From NCBI RefSeq assembly GCF_038396615.1, contig NZ_CP121689.1, positions 1,748,001 to 1,812,000 on the forward strand: DNA of 64,000 bases, written 5' to 3'. Numbering within the stretch: position 1 is the first letter of the stretch; each line of letters starts with the position of its first letter. The position numbers and the translations under genes are program-made. The notes beneath the pieces were generated by a model. It had not been told where the DNA came from. It was given only the letters and a program-made list of their open reading frames with translations, and made no database searches. Source of the DNA: Thermatribacter velox (GTDB lineage Bacteria; Atribacterota; Atribacteria; Atribacterales; Thermatribacteraceae). Shown one piece after another: positions 16,014-25,366 of the stretch.

Positions 16014-17681
16014 TTAGAAAGTATGGCCAATACTGAAATAGGTTTGACCCCCATGTTCTCCTATACCGTAATCCAGGCGCACCGGACCGATGGGGGTATC
16101 AACCCGGATGCCCACTCCGTAACCAGTCTTTATGTCCTCAAAAGAAACTGGCTCTTCATAAGGCCAGGCATAACCCGCGTCGCCAAAAAACACCACCTGG
16201 GTGTTTTCAGAAACTGTCCAGCGGTATTCAAGGTTAAACACCAGCATCTTTTCCCCTTCAAACTCAAAGAGGTCGTATCCCCGCAGCGTATTCACTCCAC
16301 CAACACCAAATTTTTCATAGTCGGGAAGCGGTGTATCAGCAGTGCCACCCAGAAGGCGTAGAGCCAGCACTGTGTCTGGACCGGTATCAATAAAATGGCG
16401 CACATCCAGCACGTATTTGGCAAAGGTATTGTCGCCACCGAGCGCCCCACCAGCAAGTTCAGCTTCTAAAGCAGCATACCACCCTTCCTTAGGGTCAAGA
16501 ACGCTATCCCGGGTGTCATAAATAATCATTGGAGACAGAGAATTGGTCACCCCACCCCGATCGGGAGCCTCCCCTTCCAAAACGGTAATATCTATCCTTT
16601 CAGATTTGGCTGTCAAGCGCCAGGCCCAGTCTTCGTTGATTTTGCGTCCAAACACCAGCTGCCCACCTATTCTCTCTTCCTCATACTTCCCAATTTCTAC
16701 ACCGCTTTCGTAGTTAGTCCGCTCTTTAACCTGGTCATAAAGGCTCAGAGCAAGCAGGGTGGGGTCTCCCAGAAACCAGGGTTCCTCAAAATACAACCGG
16801 TACAGGGTACGCGAGCCAAACTCATAACGAAGTTCCACTTTCTGACCGTTACCCCCCAGGTTGGCTTCCTGGTACCTGACGTAACCCAGCCAGCCTTCTT
16901 CGCTGTTGTATCCTACACCCACTCCTGCCAAACCGGTTTTCTTTTCAACCACCCCAATAACCAGCTTGATATGTTCCTGGTCACTACCCGGTTCAAGCTT
17001 CATGGAAAGGTCTTCAAAAAATCCCAAGTCATAAATCTTTTGCATATTCTTCTTAATACGGGCAAAATCAAAAATTACTGGCGGCTCAAAATCCAGTTCT
17101 CTTCTCAAAACATACTCCTTGGTTTTCTCAAGGCCTTCGAAAATCACCTCTTCAATAATGCCCTCATGAATGGTGAAACGCAAAATGCCGTTCTCAAAGT
17201 TAATTCCATCTATATAGGCCACAATAAAACCGCTGTCGCTGTAAAGCGCTTTGATGCGCTCCAGGTCACGCTGGAAGATTTTCCAGTTCATCACCTGACC
17301 CGGGGAAACAATCATGACCTTCCTGATTTCTTCAGTACTTAACGCTGTGTTACCAGAGATGGCAATTTCCTGGATTACCGGGAATTCTTCAACCTTGTAG
17401 ATAACCTCTACCCCATCTGGATACTTCTTGGTATCCACCCACACCTTGGAAAAGTAGCCCAGGTCATAAATCGATTTAAGGTCATTTTTAATTTTTTCAG
17501 GATTAAAAGGTTCTTTCAAAGAGAGAGAAACCGCCGACAGAATAAGCTGCTCATTGATATGCTGGTTTCCTTCCACCCGTATTGCAACCACCGGGGGAAA
17601 ACTTTCTTGAGCAAAAACTGGAAAAACCCAGACCAACATCAAAAAGAAAATTAGAAATCCCATCCACCTTATCTTTGCCAC
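16014..17681 (-). CDS. bamA: Outer membrane protein assembly factor BamA
   Basis: The 555-residue Omp85 protein inserts beta-barrel proteins in the outer membrane. A signal peptide (1-24, ending VFAQ) is followed by three POTRA repeats (about 28-265, each with a GNxxxxxEEIR-like turn and YxDxGYF/GFF pattern) and a 16-strand barrel that ends in ISIGHTF-like residues with terminal phenylalanine, the outer-membrane signal. It has fewer POTRA domains than the five of E. coli BamA (about 810 residues). GTG start with GGGGGGTTGAAAA in front. It sits between tamB and skp; TamA-like function cannot be excluded but no second Omp85 gene is seen here. Confidence 0.93.
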   Translation of the reverse strand: MAKIRWMGFLIFFLMLVWVFPVFAQESFPPVVAIRVEGNQHINEQLILSAVSLSLKEPFNPEKIKNDLKSIYDLGYFSKVWVDTKKYPDGVEVIYKVEEFPVIQEIAISGNTALSTEEIRKVMIVSPGQVMNWKIFQRDLERIKALYSDSGFIVAYIDGINFENGILRFTIHEGIIEEVIFEGLEKTKEYVLRRELDFEPPVIFDFARIKKNMQKIYDLGFFEDLSMKLEPGSDQEHIKLVIGVVEKKTGLAGVGVGYNSEEGWLGYVRYQEANLGGNGQKVELRYEFGSRTLYRLYFEEPWFLGDPTLLALSLYDQVKERTNYESGVEIGKYEEERIGGQLVFGRKINEDWAWRLTAKSERIDITVLEGEAPDRGGVTNSLSPMIIYDTRDSVLDPKEGWYAALEAELAGGALGGDNTFAKYVLDVRHFIDTGPDTVLALRLLGGTADTPLPDYEKFGVGGVNTLRGYDLFEFEGEKMLVFNLEYRWTVSENTQVVFFGDAGYAWPYEEPVSFEDIKTGYGVGIRVDTPIGPVRLDYGIGEHGGQTYFSIGHTF

Positions 17682-17703
17682 TTTTCAACCCCCCGTTTAG
17701 CAT

Positions 17704-20700
17704 TTAAAACCTGGTCGTAAATTCCAGTTCCCAACTCAAGCCTTTCTCCTTATCGACTTCCGTTTTGAAAGACCAGTTTTCATTCACGTTCAAATCAAAA
17801 TAAACGGCCGAGTGCTCTCCTCCGCTTAAGTCTTGAGTATACCCTATTACTAAATCATTTCCAAGTCTCTTTTCAAGGGTTAATTCATAAAACCAGGAAC
17901 CATTAGAAAAAACTGGGTTAATTTCCAGATTCAAAAAACCAGAAAGACTGCTCAAAAAATCTCCCTTACCTCCAGTAAGGAAGGAAAAAAGCTCCCAGAA
18001 GAGTGGACCAACATTGATATCGGAAAGAGAAGCGTAGGCATTACGGTCACCAGTGAAAAGCAAAGAAAGAATCTCTTCTCGACTGAGGGCTGGCTCTGAA
18101 GCCAGCTTCAACTGGTATGTGCTCAAGGGCCCCTGGGCAGTAAGTCTTATTTTATAACCGTCCACCTCGCAAGAACCATAAAGGTCCAGCTGGGGTTCCA
18201 GATCAAAAAGTTCTCCAAAGTAGACCTTGCCGGCAAGCGGTATCTTACGCATAACCAGGTTGTACATTCCATCTACAACCTGCAGGGTACCACTCAGGCT
18301 ACTTTCGCCATTGCCTGCCCGCAAAAGCAGGTTTCCCGCAAGAGCAACCTCCATGAAGCGGGTCTTTACCACAAAGGGCTTGCTGGAGGTTTTTAGTTCA
18401 AGCTCGATATCCACCGGTAAGTCAAGAAGTACTTGCTCAACACTTGCTAAGGAAAAACCCGTGTCCTCCGAAGCGAGCCGATTCGGATAGGTATGGTCCC
18501 ATCTTCCGTCCTCAACCAGCAAAGAACCCTGCAAGAGAGGCTGTTTCCAGCTTCCGGAAAGCTTAGCCTCACCAAGAAGCTGGCCACTAAGCGCTTCTCC
18601 AAGGCCCAGTTGGGAGCAGTCTCCACGGAAAGAAAGTGCCACATCCAGTCCTTCCCTGGTCAAATCACCCGAAAGTACTCCGCTGATACCGGATAGTACA
18701 GCTTCTCCCCTGGTAATATGCAATTTTTCCTGAGTGATTTGTCCCTCCACGGAAGTGAGCGCAAGCACTTCCCGTCCGGACTGCAAAATTTTTGCCTCCC
18801 GCAAAAAGACGTCTCCCCCAACCTGGGGTTGCTCAAGTTTCCCCCAGAACCTGATTCTACCTTCACCACAAAGCTGCAACAAAAAGTCCTGCCAGGGAAT
18901 CTCCAAGAAGGGTTCCACAGTAAGTAAACAGTTAACGTCAACCAGATTCTCCTCAAGGTCCAACATGCCGTCAAGGCCTACTTTCAGATTCCCCGAGGTA
19001 TCCTTTAAAGAAAGGTCTTCAATCACCAGTTTCTTCCCATCAAACCTGCCTTGTAAACTCCCCAAAAGGAGAGGCAATTTGGGATAGGAAAAAGTGAGTT
19101 CTTCAACGCGAAGCATCCAGTTTTTTGAGCTACTATCCAACTCGAGAAAGAGATTTCCGCTGGATTCAATCTGATACCGCTCCAGAAGCGAAATCCCCAA
19201 ACTCCGCAAGTCCAAACCCACCACACGCACAAAGCCCTTATTCCAGTTTTCCGGACTCAGATAAGAGGTGAGGGGTAAATGCTCCCCTTTTCCCGGCAAT
19301 TTCAGATTGCCCTCAAAAAGCACTTCAAAACTTTCACCCAGCTGCCTACCCCGCAAAAGGAGGTTATTACCTTTACCCTGAAGGGCAAAGGTAACCCTTT
19401 CCCAGGGACCCTTAATGGAAAGGCTACCTTCTTCCAGCTTTCCCTGTAAGGCAAACTGATTTTCGGGAAGCGTGACCCCAGCAATTTCCCCTTCTAAAGA
19501 AACTTCTTGAGCAGGAATCACCCATCCAGAAAGTTTCAATCTTCCCAGCTCGGAAATCCTGGTCTCCAACACCTGCACCGCTATCTTTTCGTCCTCAAGG
19601 AAACCCTCAAAAGCCAGGTCTTTCCCCTCAAAACCAGCCCAACGCCACAACGGAGCATGCAACGCAACCCGGAAAGCCTGCTCTCCTTCGCCTTTTTCAA
19701 GTTCCAGATCACCGCTGGCCTGAAAAGCCAGCTGGTAACCATCTTGGTCTGCCTCAAAAAGAAAATCTCGCAACCTCAGGGCAACCTCCAGTCGTTCGCC
19801 TTTCCTGGTAAGAAAAGCCTGCGCTTCACCCTCTTTTCCCTTGAGGTTTAGCTGGGCTTCCAGGTCGTTCACGCTTTTGAAAAGCAACTGGCCTTCGGAA
19901 ACCTCAGCAAGGTACGAAGAACCCCAGAATATTTCTCCTCCTTTAAGGAGAAACGTAAAGCGCAATTCGTCTTTCTCCCCTTTTATATCGATTTTCCCAT
20001 CCAGAGTTCCACCAAGTGGCAAATTTGCAAAGGAAGCAACCAGGCTCTGCAAGGAAACCTGACTGAATGCTCCCTTCCCATCAAAGGAACCCTGCCGCCA
20101 GGTGCCTGCAAGCTGGATGGTACCCCCAAAAAGAACTGCTTCTCCAGATACAGAAGCTGTCCCATTTGCAGTAATTCGAAGCTCCAGGCGTGGCTTTTCC
20201 AGCTGCCACTCCTTAAAGTTTAACGCATCCGAAGCAAAGAACAGGTGTCCGTTCTCAAGGCCTTCTTTTCCAAAACGTAAAGTACCGCGCAGAGCACCCT
20301 TCCCTTCGAGTCCGCTCCAGAAGGGGTTACCGTCAAGCGAACAGGAAGCACTGGAAAGTTCCAGTACCAGTTCACCGTTTTCAAAACCCAGATACCCTTC
20401 TCCAGCCACTCCCACGCCCTGAAGGAGAGACCCAGGTTTAACCTGAAAATAGAGTTTCTGGTCATTCCCACCTCGCAGCTCACCCTGAAGCGAGGTGGAA
20501 CTCGCTTCCTCTTTTAAACACCACAAAGCCCGCAGCGGTTCCTCGTCGAATAAGGCCTGCACGTCCAGCTCGAAAACTTTCCCGCCCAGTCCCTGGATTT
20601 TACCCTCTAAAAGGCTCGATTTTTCAGAAAAATCTACACTTCCCCGGCCCTGAAAAGAAAACGCATCTTCTGCACTTTTTAAAGAAATGCTATCCAGGGA

Positions 20701-21381
20701 AAACATTTTCTTTTCCTCATCCCAGACCAGTGCTGATTCCAGAGAAGCTTCAAGGGGGCTATTCAGGCGACCCCACAGCATGCCATCGCTCAAAGAGTAA
20801 CGTAACTCACCCTGCCAGGAATCCCCCTGCAAGGGAAAAGCGAAGTCAACAGCTACCGTACGGTCGAAATTGAAATGGCCGGAAATTTTGGCCTCACCCT
20901 TGAAGGCCGAAAACCTGAACCCCTCAGCATCACGGGCAAAAACAGCGTTTTCAAGCGAAAAGCGCCGTTTACCCTCCAGAATCAGCTCCTCTACCCGGAA
21001 CGAGAAAGAGGGCAACTTTTGGAAATCAAAGCCTGCGAAGGCTTGTAAAAAGCTCAGATCAATAACCTGTAAGCGAACCTGATTTGAGGAAACCAGAAAA
21101 ACCGGCCCCTTTCCCAAACCCAGCCAGGAAAGGAAGCGAACACGGAAAAACGCCCTGGGAAAATATAAAGCAAAACCCTTCCCAGTAATCCGAAGATTTT
21201 CAAACGCCAGACTTCCAGGACCAGCAAGGCGCACTTTTTCAAAATCAAAATGCACGTCTGGCAAACTCGCAGTCCAGCTCAAAAAAGCATCCTGAAGCCC
21301 ATACTGTAGCGGTACGTAAACCGCACCAACCGCTGCAACCAGCCCCAGAGCAACCAGTATCCAAAGAAGCGACTTTCCCAA
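17704..21381 (-). CDS. tamB: TamB-family inner-membrane-anchored translocation/lipid-transport protein
   Basis: The 1225-residue protein has one N-terminal membrane anchor (about residues 5-27) and a very long beta-rich body of AsmA/TamB-type repeats, ending with the family domain (formerly DUF490) around EPALSREEILSLLFTG and a C-terminal LEFTTRF. TamB-like proteins form a hydrophobic groove bridging the periplasm; roles in Omp assembly and phospholipid transport are reported. The start is TTG with GGGAGG 8 bases upstream. It is immediately upstream of bamA in transcription order, so BamA may be its outer-membrane partner, as no TamA is present in this window. The codon pattern is uniform and no frame break was seen. 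Confidence 0.88.
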   Translation of the reverse strand: MGKSLLWILVALGLVAAVGAVYVPLQYGLQDAFLSWTASLPDVHFDFEKVRLAGPGSLAFENLRITGKGFALYFPRAFFRVRFLSWLGLGKGPVFLVSSNQVRLQVIDLSFLQAFAGFDFQKLPSFSFRVEELILEGKRRFSLENAVFARDAEGFRFSAFKGEAKISGHFNFDRTVAVDFAFPLQGDSWQGELRYSLSDGMLWGRLNSPLEASLESALVWDEEKKMFSLDSISLKSAEDAFSFQGRGSVDFSEKSSLLEGKIQGLGGKVFELDVQALFDEEPLRALWCLKEEASSTSLQGELRGGNDQKLYFQVKPGSLLQGVGVAGEGYLGFENGELVLELSSASCSLDGNPFWSGLEGKGALRGTLRFGKEGLENGHLFFASDALNFKEWQLEKPRLELRITANGTASVSGEAVLFGGTIQLAGTWRQGSFDGKGAFSQVSLQSLVASFANLPLGGTLDGKIDIKGEKDELRFTFLLKGGEIFWGSSYLAEVSEGQLLFKSVNDLEAQLNLKGKEGEAQAFLTRKGERLEVALRLRDFLFEADQDGYQLAFQASGDLELEKGEGEQAFRVALHAPLWRWAGFEGKDLAFEGFLEDEKIAVQVLETRISELGRLKLSGWVIPAQEVSLEGEIAGVTLPENQFALQGKLEEGSLSIKGPWERVTFALQGKGNNLLLRGRQLGESFEVLFEGNLKLPGKGEHLPLTSYLSPENWNKGFVRVVGLDLRSLGISLLERYQIESSGNLFLELDSSSKNWMLRVEELTFSYPKLPLLLGSLQGRFDGKKLVIEDLSLKDTSGNLKVGLDGMLDLEENLVDVNCLLTVEPFLEIPWQDFLLQLCGEGRIRFWGKLEQPQVGGDVFLREAKILQSGREVLALTSVEGQITQEKLHITRGEAVLSGISGVLSGDLTREGLDVALSFRGDCSQLGLGEALSGQLLGEAKLSGSWKQPLLQGSLLVEDGRWDHTYPNRLASEDTGFSLASVEQVLLDLPVDIELELKTSSKPFVVKTRFMEVALAGNLLLRAGNGESSLSGTLQVVDGMYNLVMRKIPLAGKVYFGELFDLEPQLDLYGSCEVDGYKIRLTAQGPLSTYQLKLASEPALSREEILSLLFTGDRNAYASLSDINVGPLFWELFSFLTGGKGDFLSSLSGFLNLEINPVFSNGSWFYELTLEKRLGNDLVIGYTQDLSGGEHSAVYFDLNVNENWSFKTEVDKEKGLSWELEFTTRF

Positions 21382-21386
21382 AACCT

Positions 21387-22976
21387 TTACCTCCCTATGA
21401 GAACCTCCTGAGAAAGACTCCCCTCCACAAGCAGGGGCACTGGAACCTCAATGAGGTAAGACCCGGCACTCTCATTTTCCAGGCTCCGCAGCTCAATTTT
21501 AAAGCCGTTGCGCTTTTCAGAAGCAGTAATTTTTTCCATATACTCTTTTATATTCATAGGAGTTCCCGTATCTTCAAGGCGTGATTCCGATTCGCTCCCC
21601 TTACCCCAGATAACAATTTCTGCTCGTCCAGAAGGGAAATTATCCGGAACCGGGAGGCGAAAAGGGAAAGTAATGGTTTCTCGCCGATAGGGAAACACCG
21701 TTACCTCACCTTCGATAAACTTCCCCTGCTCAGCACTGGCGGGACAACTGAGGCTACCCAACTTGCCCCACCCAAAGTACGGGAAATGCTCAAATTCCAG
21801 GGAGATTCTCTGAGGACGGAATTCAAAGAAGGGGTTTTGGGAAAGACCTCTCAAAAAACGGTCCAGGCCATTCGCCCCTTCAGCAGCTACGTCAGTTTTG
21901 CTGGTCCAGAAAAAACGATCTTCGAAAGAGAAATCCCGAGCATGAAGCCTGACCGAAACCACAATGGTTCCACTACACTGGCAATCCAGCACCCGATCCA
22001 GGACGTCCAGAAAGAGCGAGGGCAAAATGTCAGCCAGGACCCGTTCGTCCTGCACCACCTTGAAGTTGAAACTCTGCGAGGACCCGTTTCTGTCCCTGGC
22101 TACTATCTGTAAATCGCAGGAATCTGGAAAAACCCCTATCCTACCTGCAATGCCTGATTGGCGGTCTTCTTCCACAATACCTACTACCTCTATAGGAGTA
22201 CCCACTTTAAACGGAAAATCTTTACCACTCACACTGAAGTTCACATATATCGAAGACAAAAAGTAGGCTACTTTGCCATAATGCAAAAAGGGATGGCCCA
22301 GAGCCAGAAATTTGTCGCCCTCCAGGTAAGTAAGTGTTCCAATGCTCAAAATGTCAGCATCACCACTTAGAAGCTGTACCCCAATAGCACTGCCTGGAAC
22401 GAGTTCCGGAACAGCAGAAGTCATTCCCGAAGACCGTCCCCTGAAGAGTTGCGGGAAAGCAAGCGCCACACGCACCGGGGCATGCTGTTCCAGAAAGCTT
22501 GCTGCGCGCTGGCCAAGGCCCATAGCGAGCATCAGGGAACGCTGTTCTTTTTTACGGGTCCCAGAACTCCCCCAGAGGGCAAGCATGGCTTCAATAGGAG
22601 TAACCACGCCAATCAGGTTGTCTTTGCTCTCATAGCCGTACGCAAGAGCACCGGCAATGCGGTCTTTCAAAAAAATCGGGCTACCACTCATTCCCGCTGA
22701 TATGCCTCCCAGCTCTCTCACCCGGTCATCGGTGATGCGAATTACAAAGTAGGCATCTTCAATGCTTTTTCCAGATACAACATCAATCACTTCCAGGTCG
22801 AAGGTTTCCACTTTGGTCCCATAGAAAACGGTCTTGCCATACCCACGCATGCCAATTTTTACTTCAGAAAGAGGCAAATAACCAGTTTCTTCCGCCTCTA
22901 CTAAGGGAAGCAACCAGAAAAAAATAGCCGAAAAAAGGAGAAAAAGAAAAATCCCCGCCCTTTTTGAAGGCATCAA
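21387..22976 (-). CDS. SpoIVB-type peptidase S55 domain protein
   Basis: The 529-residue protein has a hydrophobic N-terminal signal or anchor (residues 8-28) then an S55-like domain. AGMSGSPIF with candidate nucleophile Ser97 and a later ALGHPFLHYG with the candidate histidine match SpoIVB peptidases. The C-terminal 200 residues are beta-rich without a family I recognise. SpoIVB controls sigma-K in spore formers, but nothing here is sporulation-related. The gene is wedged between mreB (2 bases away) and tamB (5 bases away), which points to an envelope role such as periplasmic quality control. Start is TTG at 22976 or ATG at 22973. The PDZ domain typical of SpoIVB is not obvious. Confidence 0.75.
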   Translation of the reverse strand: MMPSKRAGIFLFLLFSAIFFWLLPLVEAEETGYLPLSEVKIGMRGYGKTVFYGTKVETFDLEVIDVVSGKSIEDAYFVIRITDDRVRELGGISAGMSGSPIFLKDRIAGALAYGYESKDNLIGVVTPIEAMLALWGSSGTRKKEQRSLMLAMGLGQRAASFLEQHAPVRVALAFPQLFRGRSSGMTSAVPELVPGSAIGVQLLSGDADILSIGTLTYLEGDKFLALGHPFLHYGKVAYFLSSIYVNFSVSGKDFPFKVGTPIEVVGIVEEDRQSGIAGRIGVFPDSCDLQIVARDRNGSSQSFNFKVVQDERVLADILPSLFLDVLDRVLDCQCSGTIVVSVRLHARDFSFEDRFFWTSKTDVAAEGANGLDRFLRGLSQNPFFEFRPQRISLEFEHFPYFGWGKLGSLSCPASAEQGKFIEGEVTVFPYRRETITFPFRLPVPDNFPSGRAEIVIWGKGSESESRLEDTGTPMNIKEYMEKITASEKRNGFKIELRSLENESAGSYLIEVPVPLLVEGSLSQEVLIGR

Positions 22977-22978
22977 AA

Positions 22979-23995
22979 TCAGCGATTCCTCCCCTTGGTA
23001 AACAGGAAGCCTTCTCGTAGCTCCTTCAGGTGATCCAGAACTTTACCAGCTCCCAGTGCCACACAAGAAATGGGGTCCTCAGCTACATAGGCCACCGTAC
23101 CCGTGGACCTGCTGATTAAAACATCAATACCCTGTAAAAGCGCACCGCCCCCAGTGAGACAAATACCCTTTTCACCAATATCAGCTGCAAGTTCGGGAGG
23201 AGTATGTTCAAGCACCATGCGTACCGCTTCCAGAATCGAAGAAAGGGGTTCGGTCAAGCACTTGTGTATTTCAGAAGCCGTAACAGTGATCTCCTTGGGA
23301 AGGCCAGAAACTAAGTCCCTTCCCTTTACTTGAATTGATTTATCCTGGTCGGGGGGTACCGCGCAGCCAACCTCTATTTTAATTTGTTCCGCAGTCCTTT
23401 CTCCAATCATGATATTGAATTTCTTGCGGAGATGGCGGACGATGGCCTCATCCATTTTATCCCCAGCCACTCTTATAGAGCGACTCACCACAATACCTCC
23501 CAGGGAAAGCACGGCAACATCGGTGGTGCCTCCACCGATGTCTATTACCATGTTGCCAGAAGGCCCCGTAATATCAAGCCCTGCCCCAATTGCCGCTGCC
23601 ATAGGCTCTTCCACAAGATACGCCCTGCGAGCCCCAGAATGATAGGCAGCATCAAGCACCGCTCTTTTTTCGACTTCGGTACACCCTGAAGGGACGCAAA
23701 TCACGATATCGGGCTTAAAGATGCTCCTTCCGCAAACCTTCTGGATGAAGTAAGAAAGCATTTTTCTGGTTATCTCATAATTATCGATAACACCGTCTTT
23801 CAGGGGACGATGGGCAACGATGTACTCGGGCGTTTTTCCAATCATCTCTCGTGCTTCTCTACCAATAGCCAGAACCTTACCAGTGTTTTTGGCAACTGCA
23901 ACCACTGAAGGCTCGTTCAAAACAATTCCCTTACCCTGAACATAAACCAGCGTGGTCGCTGTACCCAGGTCGATTCCCAATCGCTTATTCCACAT
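22979..23995 (-). CDS. mreB: Rod-shape-determining protein MreB/Mbl
   Basis: The 338-residue bacterial actin begins WNKRLGIDLGTATTLVYV (phosphate-1 loop), continues with VEEPMAAAIGAGL and the phosphate-2 loop MVIDIGGGTTDVAVLSLGG, and has the adenosine motif CLTGGGALLQGID. It polymerises under the inner membrane and directs peptidoglycan synthesis. ATG at 23995 is chosen because GGGGG lies 7 bases upstream; a longer frame reads into murA. mreC and mreD do not follow, which is unusual; the next gene is the S55 protein. Confidence 0.95.
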   Translation of the reverse strand: MWNKRLGIDLGTATTLVYVQGKGIVLNEPSVVAVAKNTGKVLAIGREAREMIGKTPEYIVAHRPLKDGVIDNYEITRKMLSYFIQKVCGRSIFKPDIVICVPSGCTEVEKRAVLDAAYHSGARRAYLVEEPMAAAIGAGLDITGPSGNMVIDIGGGTTDVAVLSLGGIVVSRSIRVAGDKMDEAIVRHLRKKFNIMIGERTAEQIKIEVGCAVPPDQDKSIQVKGRDLVSGLPKEITVTASEIHKCLTEPLSSILEAVRMVLEHTPPELAADIGEKGICLTGGGALLQGIDVLISRSTGTVAYVAEDPISCVALGAGKVLDHLKELREGFLFTKGRNR

Positions 23996-25271
23996 CCGCA
24001 TTCCCCCTGTCTGCATCTTTAACCCGTTTTATGCAAGCACCCAGAGCATTCAGCTTCTCTTCAATAGCTTCATAACCCCTATCAATATGAAATAAACCAC
24101 TGATTTCAGTTTCACCCTGCGCAGCCAGACCAGCCAGAATAAGAGCTGCACCCGCCCGTAGATCCGAAGCTGCTACCTGTGCCGCATTTAGAGTTTCCAC
24201 TCCCCGCACAATAACGCTCCTTCCCTCCACTTGAATGTTAGCCCCCATCCTTTCCAGCTCTCCCACATGGGCAAAGCGACTCTCAAAAATGGTCTCAGTA
24301 ATCACGCTCACTCCCTCAGCAATGCAAAGCAAAGCAGTGAATTGAGCCTGCATATCGGTGGGAAAACCGGGATGGGGCATGGTCTTTATATTGATTGCCC
24401 GAGGACGTTCCCGCATGGTAACCAGAAGCGTCCTTTCGCCAGTTTTCTCCACCCGGGCACCTGTTTCCTCGAGCTTGGTAACGATTGGAAAGATGTGACC
24501 CAAGTCCACGCCCTCGATTTCCACCTCACCCTGAGTGATTGCTGCAGCAACGCAAAAAGTCCCTGCTTCTATCCGGTCATTCATAATCTCGTACTCCACA
24601 CCTTGGAGGTTCTTTTTACCCTTCACCAATACTACATCAGTACCCACACCTTGAATTTCTGCACCCATCAGGGTTAAAAAACGAGCTAAATCGACAACTT
24701 CTGGTTCCTTGGCAGCATTGATGATCAGTGTTTCTCCGGGTATCGACGCCGCCAGCATCATTAGGTTCTCGGTGGCTCCCACACTGGGGAAGTCAAGATA
24801 AATTTCTCCCCCGTGCAGAAGTCCAGCCTTAGCTTCCACGTATCCAGCGCTCTGAATCACTTCTACACCAAGGTGTGCAAATCCCTTCAAGTGAAGATCG
24901 ATGGGGCGCGAGCCGATAGCACAGCCCCCCGGCAAAGGGACTTTAGCCCTTCCCAAGCGAGAAAGGAGCGGTCCAGTTATGAGAAAGGAAGCTCGCATCT
25001 TCCTAATCAGTTCGTAGGAAGGCTCGCAATTTCGGAGCGAAGCTGGTCCCACGCGGTAGGTATGCCGGTCAATTTTTTCCACCTGGGCCCCCACGTTCTC
25101 AAGGACCGAAAGCATGGTACGCACATCGAGGAGGTCAGGAACATTGCGCAACAAAGAGGGAGAAGTACCCAACAAAGAAGCAGCCAAAATAGGAAGTGCT
25201 GCGTTTTTAGAACCTCCAATACGCACTTTACCCTGAAGAGAAACTGGCCCACGGACAATTAGCTTTTCCAA
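23985..25271 (-). CDS. murA: UDP-N-acetylglucosamine 1-carboxyvinyltransferase
   Basis: The 428-residue enzyme adds enolpyruvate to UDP-GlcNAc, the first committed step of peptidoglycan synthesis. IGGSKNAALPILAASLL opens the protein. The catalytic cysteine lies in LPGGCAIGSRPIDLH, the loop targeted by fosfomycin, and it is a true cysteine here. PTDMQAQFTALL and the C-terminal RGYEAIEEKLNALGA are also typical. The start is TTG with AGGAG and CAGGA upstream. It overlaps mreB by 11 bases and is the first gene of the envelope run. Confidence 0.96.
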   Translation of the reverse strand: MEKLIVRGPVSLQGKVRIGGSKNAALPILAASLLGTSPSLLRNVPDLLDVRTMLSVLENVGAQVEKIDRHTYRVGPASLRNCEPSYELIRKMRASFLITGPLLSRLGRAKVPLPGGCAIGSRPIDLHLKGFAHLGVEVIQSAGYVEAKAGLLHGGEIYLDFPSVGATENLMMLAASIPGETLIINAAKEPEVVDLARFLTLMGAEIQGVGTDVVLVKGKKNLQGVEYEIMNDRIEAGTFCVAAAITQGEVEIEGVDLGHIFPIVTKLEETGARVEKTGERTLLVTMRERPRAINIKTMPHPGFPTDMQAQFTALLCIAEGVSVITETIFESRFAHVGELERMGANIQVEGRSVIVRGVETLNAAQVAASDLRAGAALILAGLAAQGETEISGLFHIDRGYEAIEEKLNALGACIKRVKDADRGNADVE

Positions 25272-25306
25272 AATGTTCCTGCTCCTTGTTTTTCTTGCTA
25301 AAAACC

Positions 25307-25336
25307 ATTATAAAACAAAAAGCCCAATTCGGGTAA
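25307..25336 (-). promoter_or_regulatory. Candidate promoter for the murA-to-ddl envelope operon
   Basis: On the minus strand a perfect TATAAT (25307-25312) lies 18 bases after TTACCC (25331-25336). The -35 match is weak. It is the only clear -10 in the 95 bases between topB and murA, and no comparable gap exists until the end of ddl. A wobble-paired hairpin followed by TTTTTGTTTT overlaps it and could end topB transcription. Confidence 0.45.
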
Positions 25337-25366
25337 CCGGCTCCAAAGTAATTGCTAATTGCGAAT

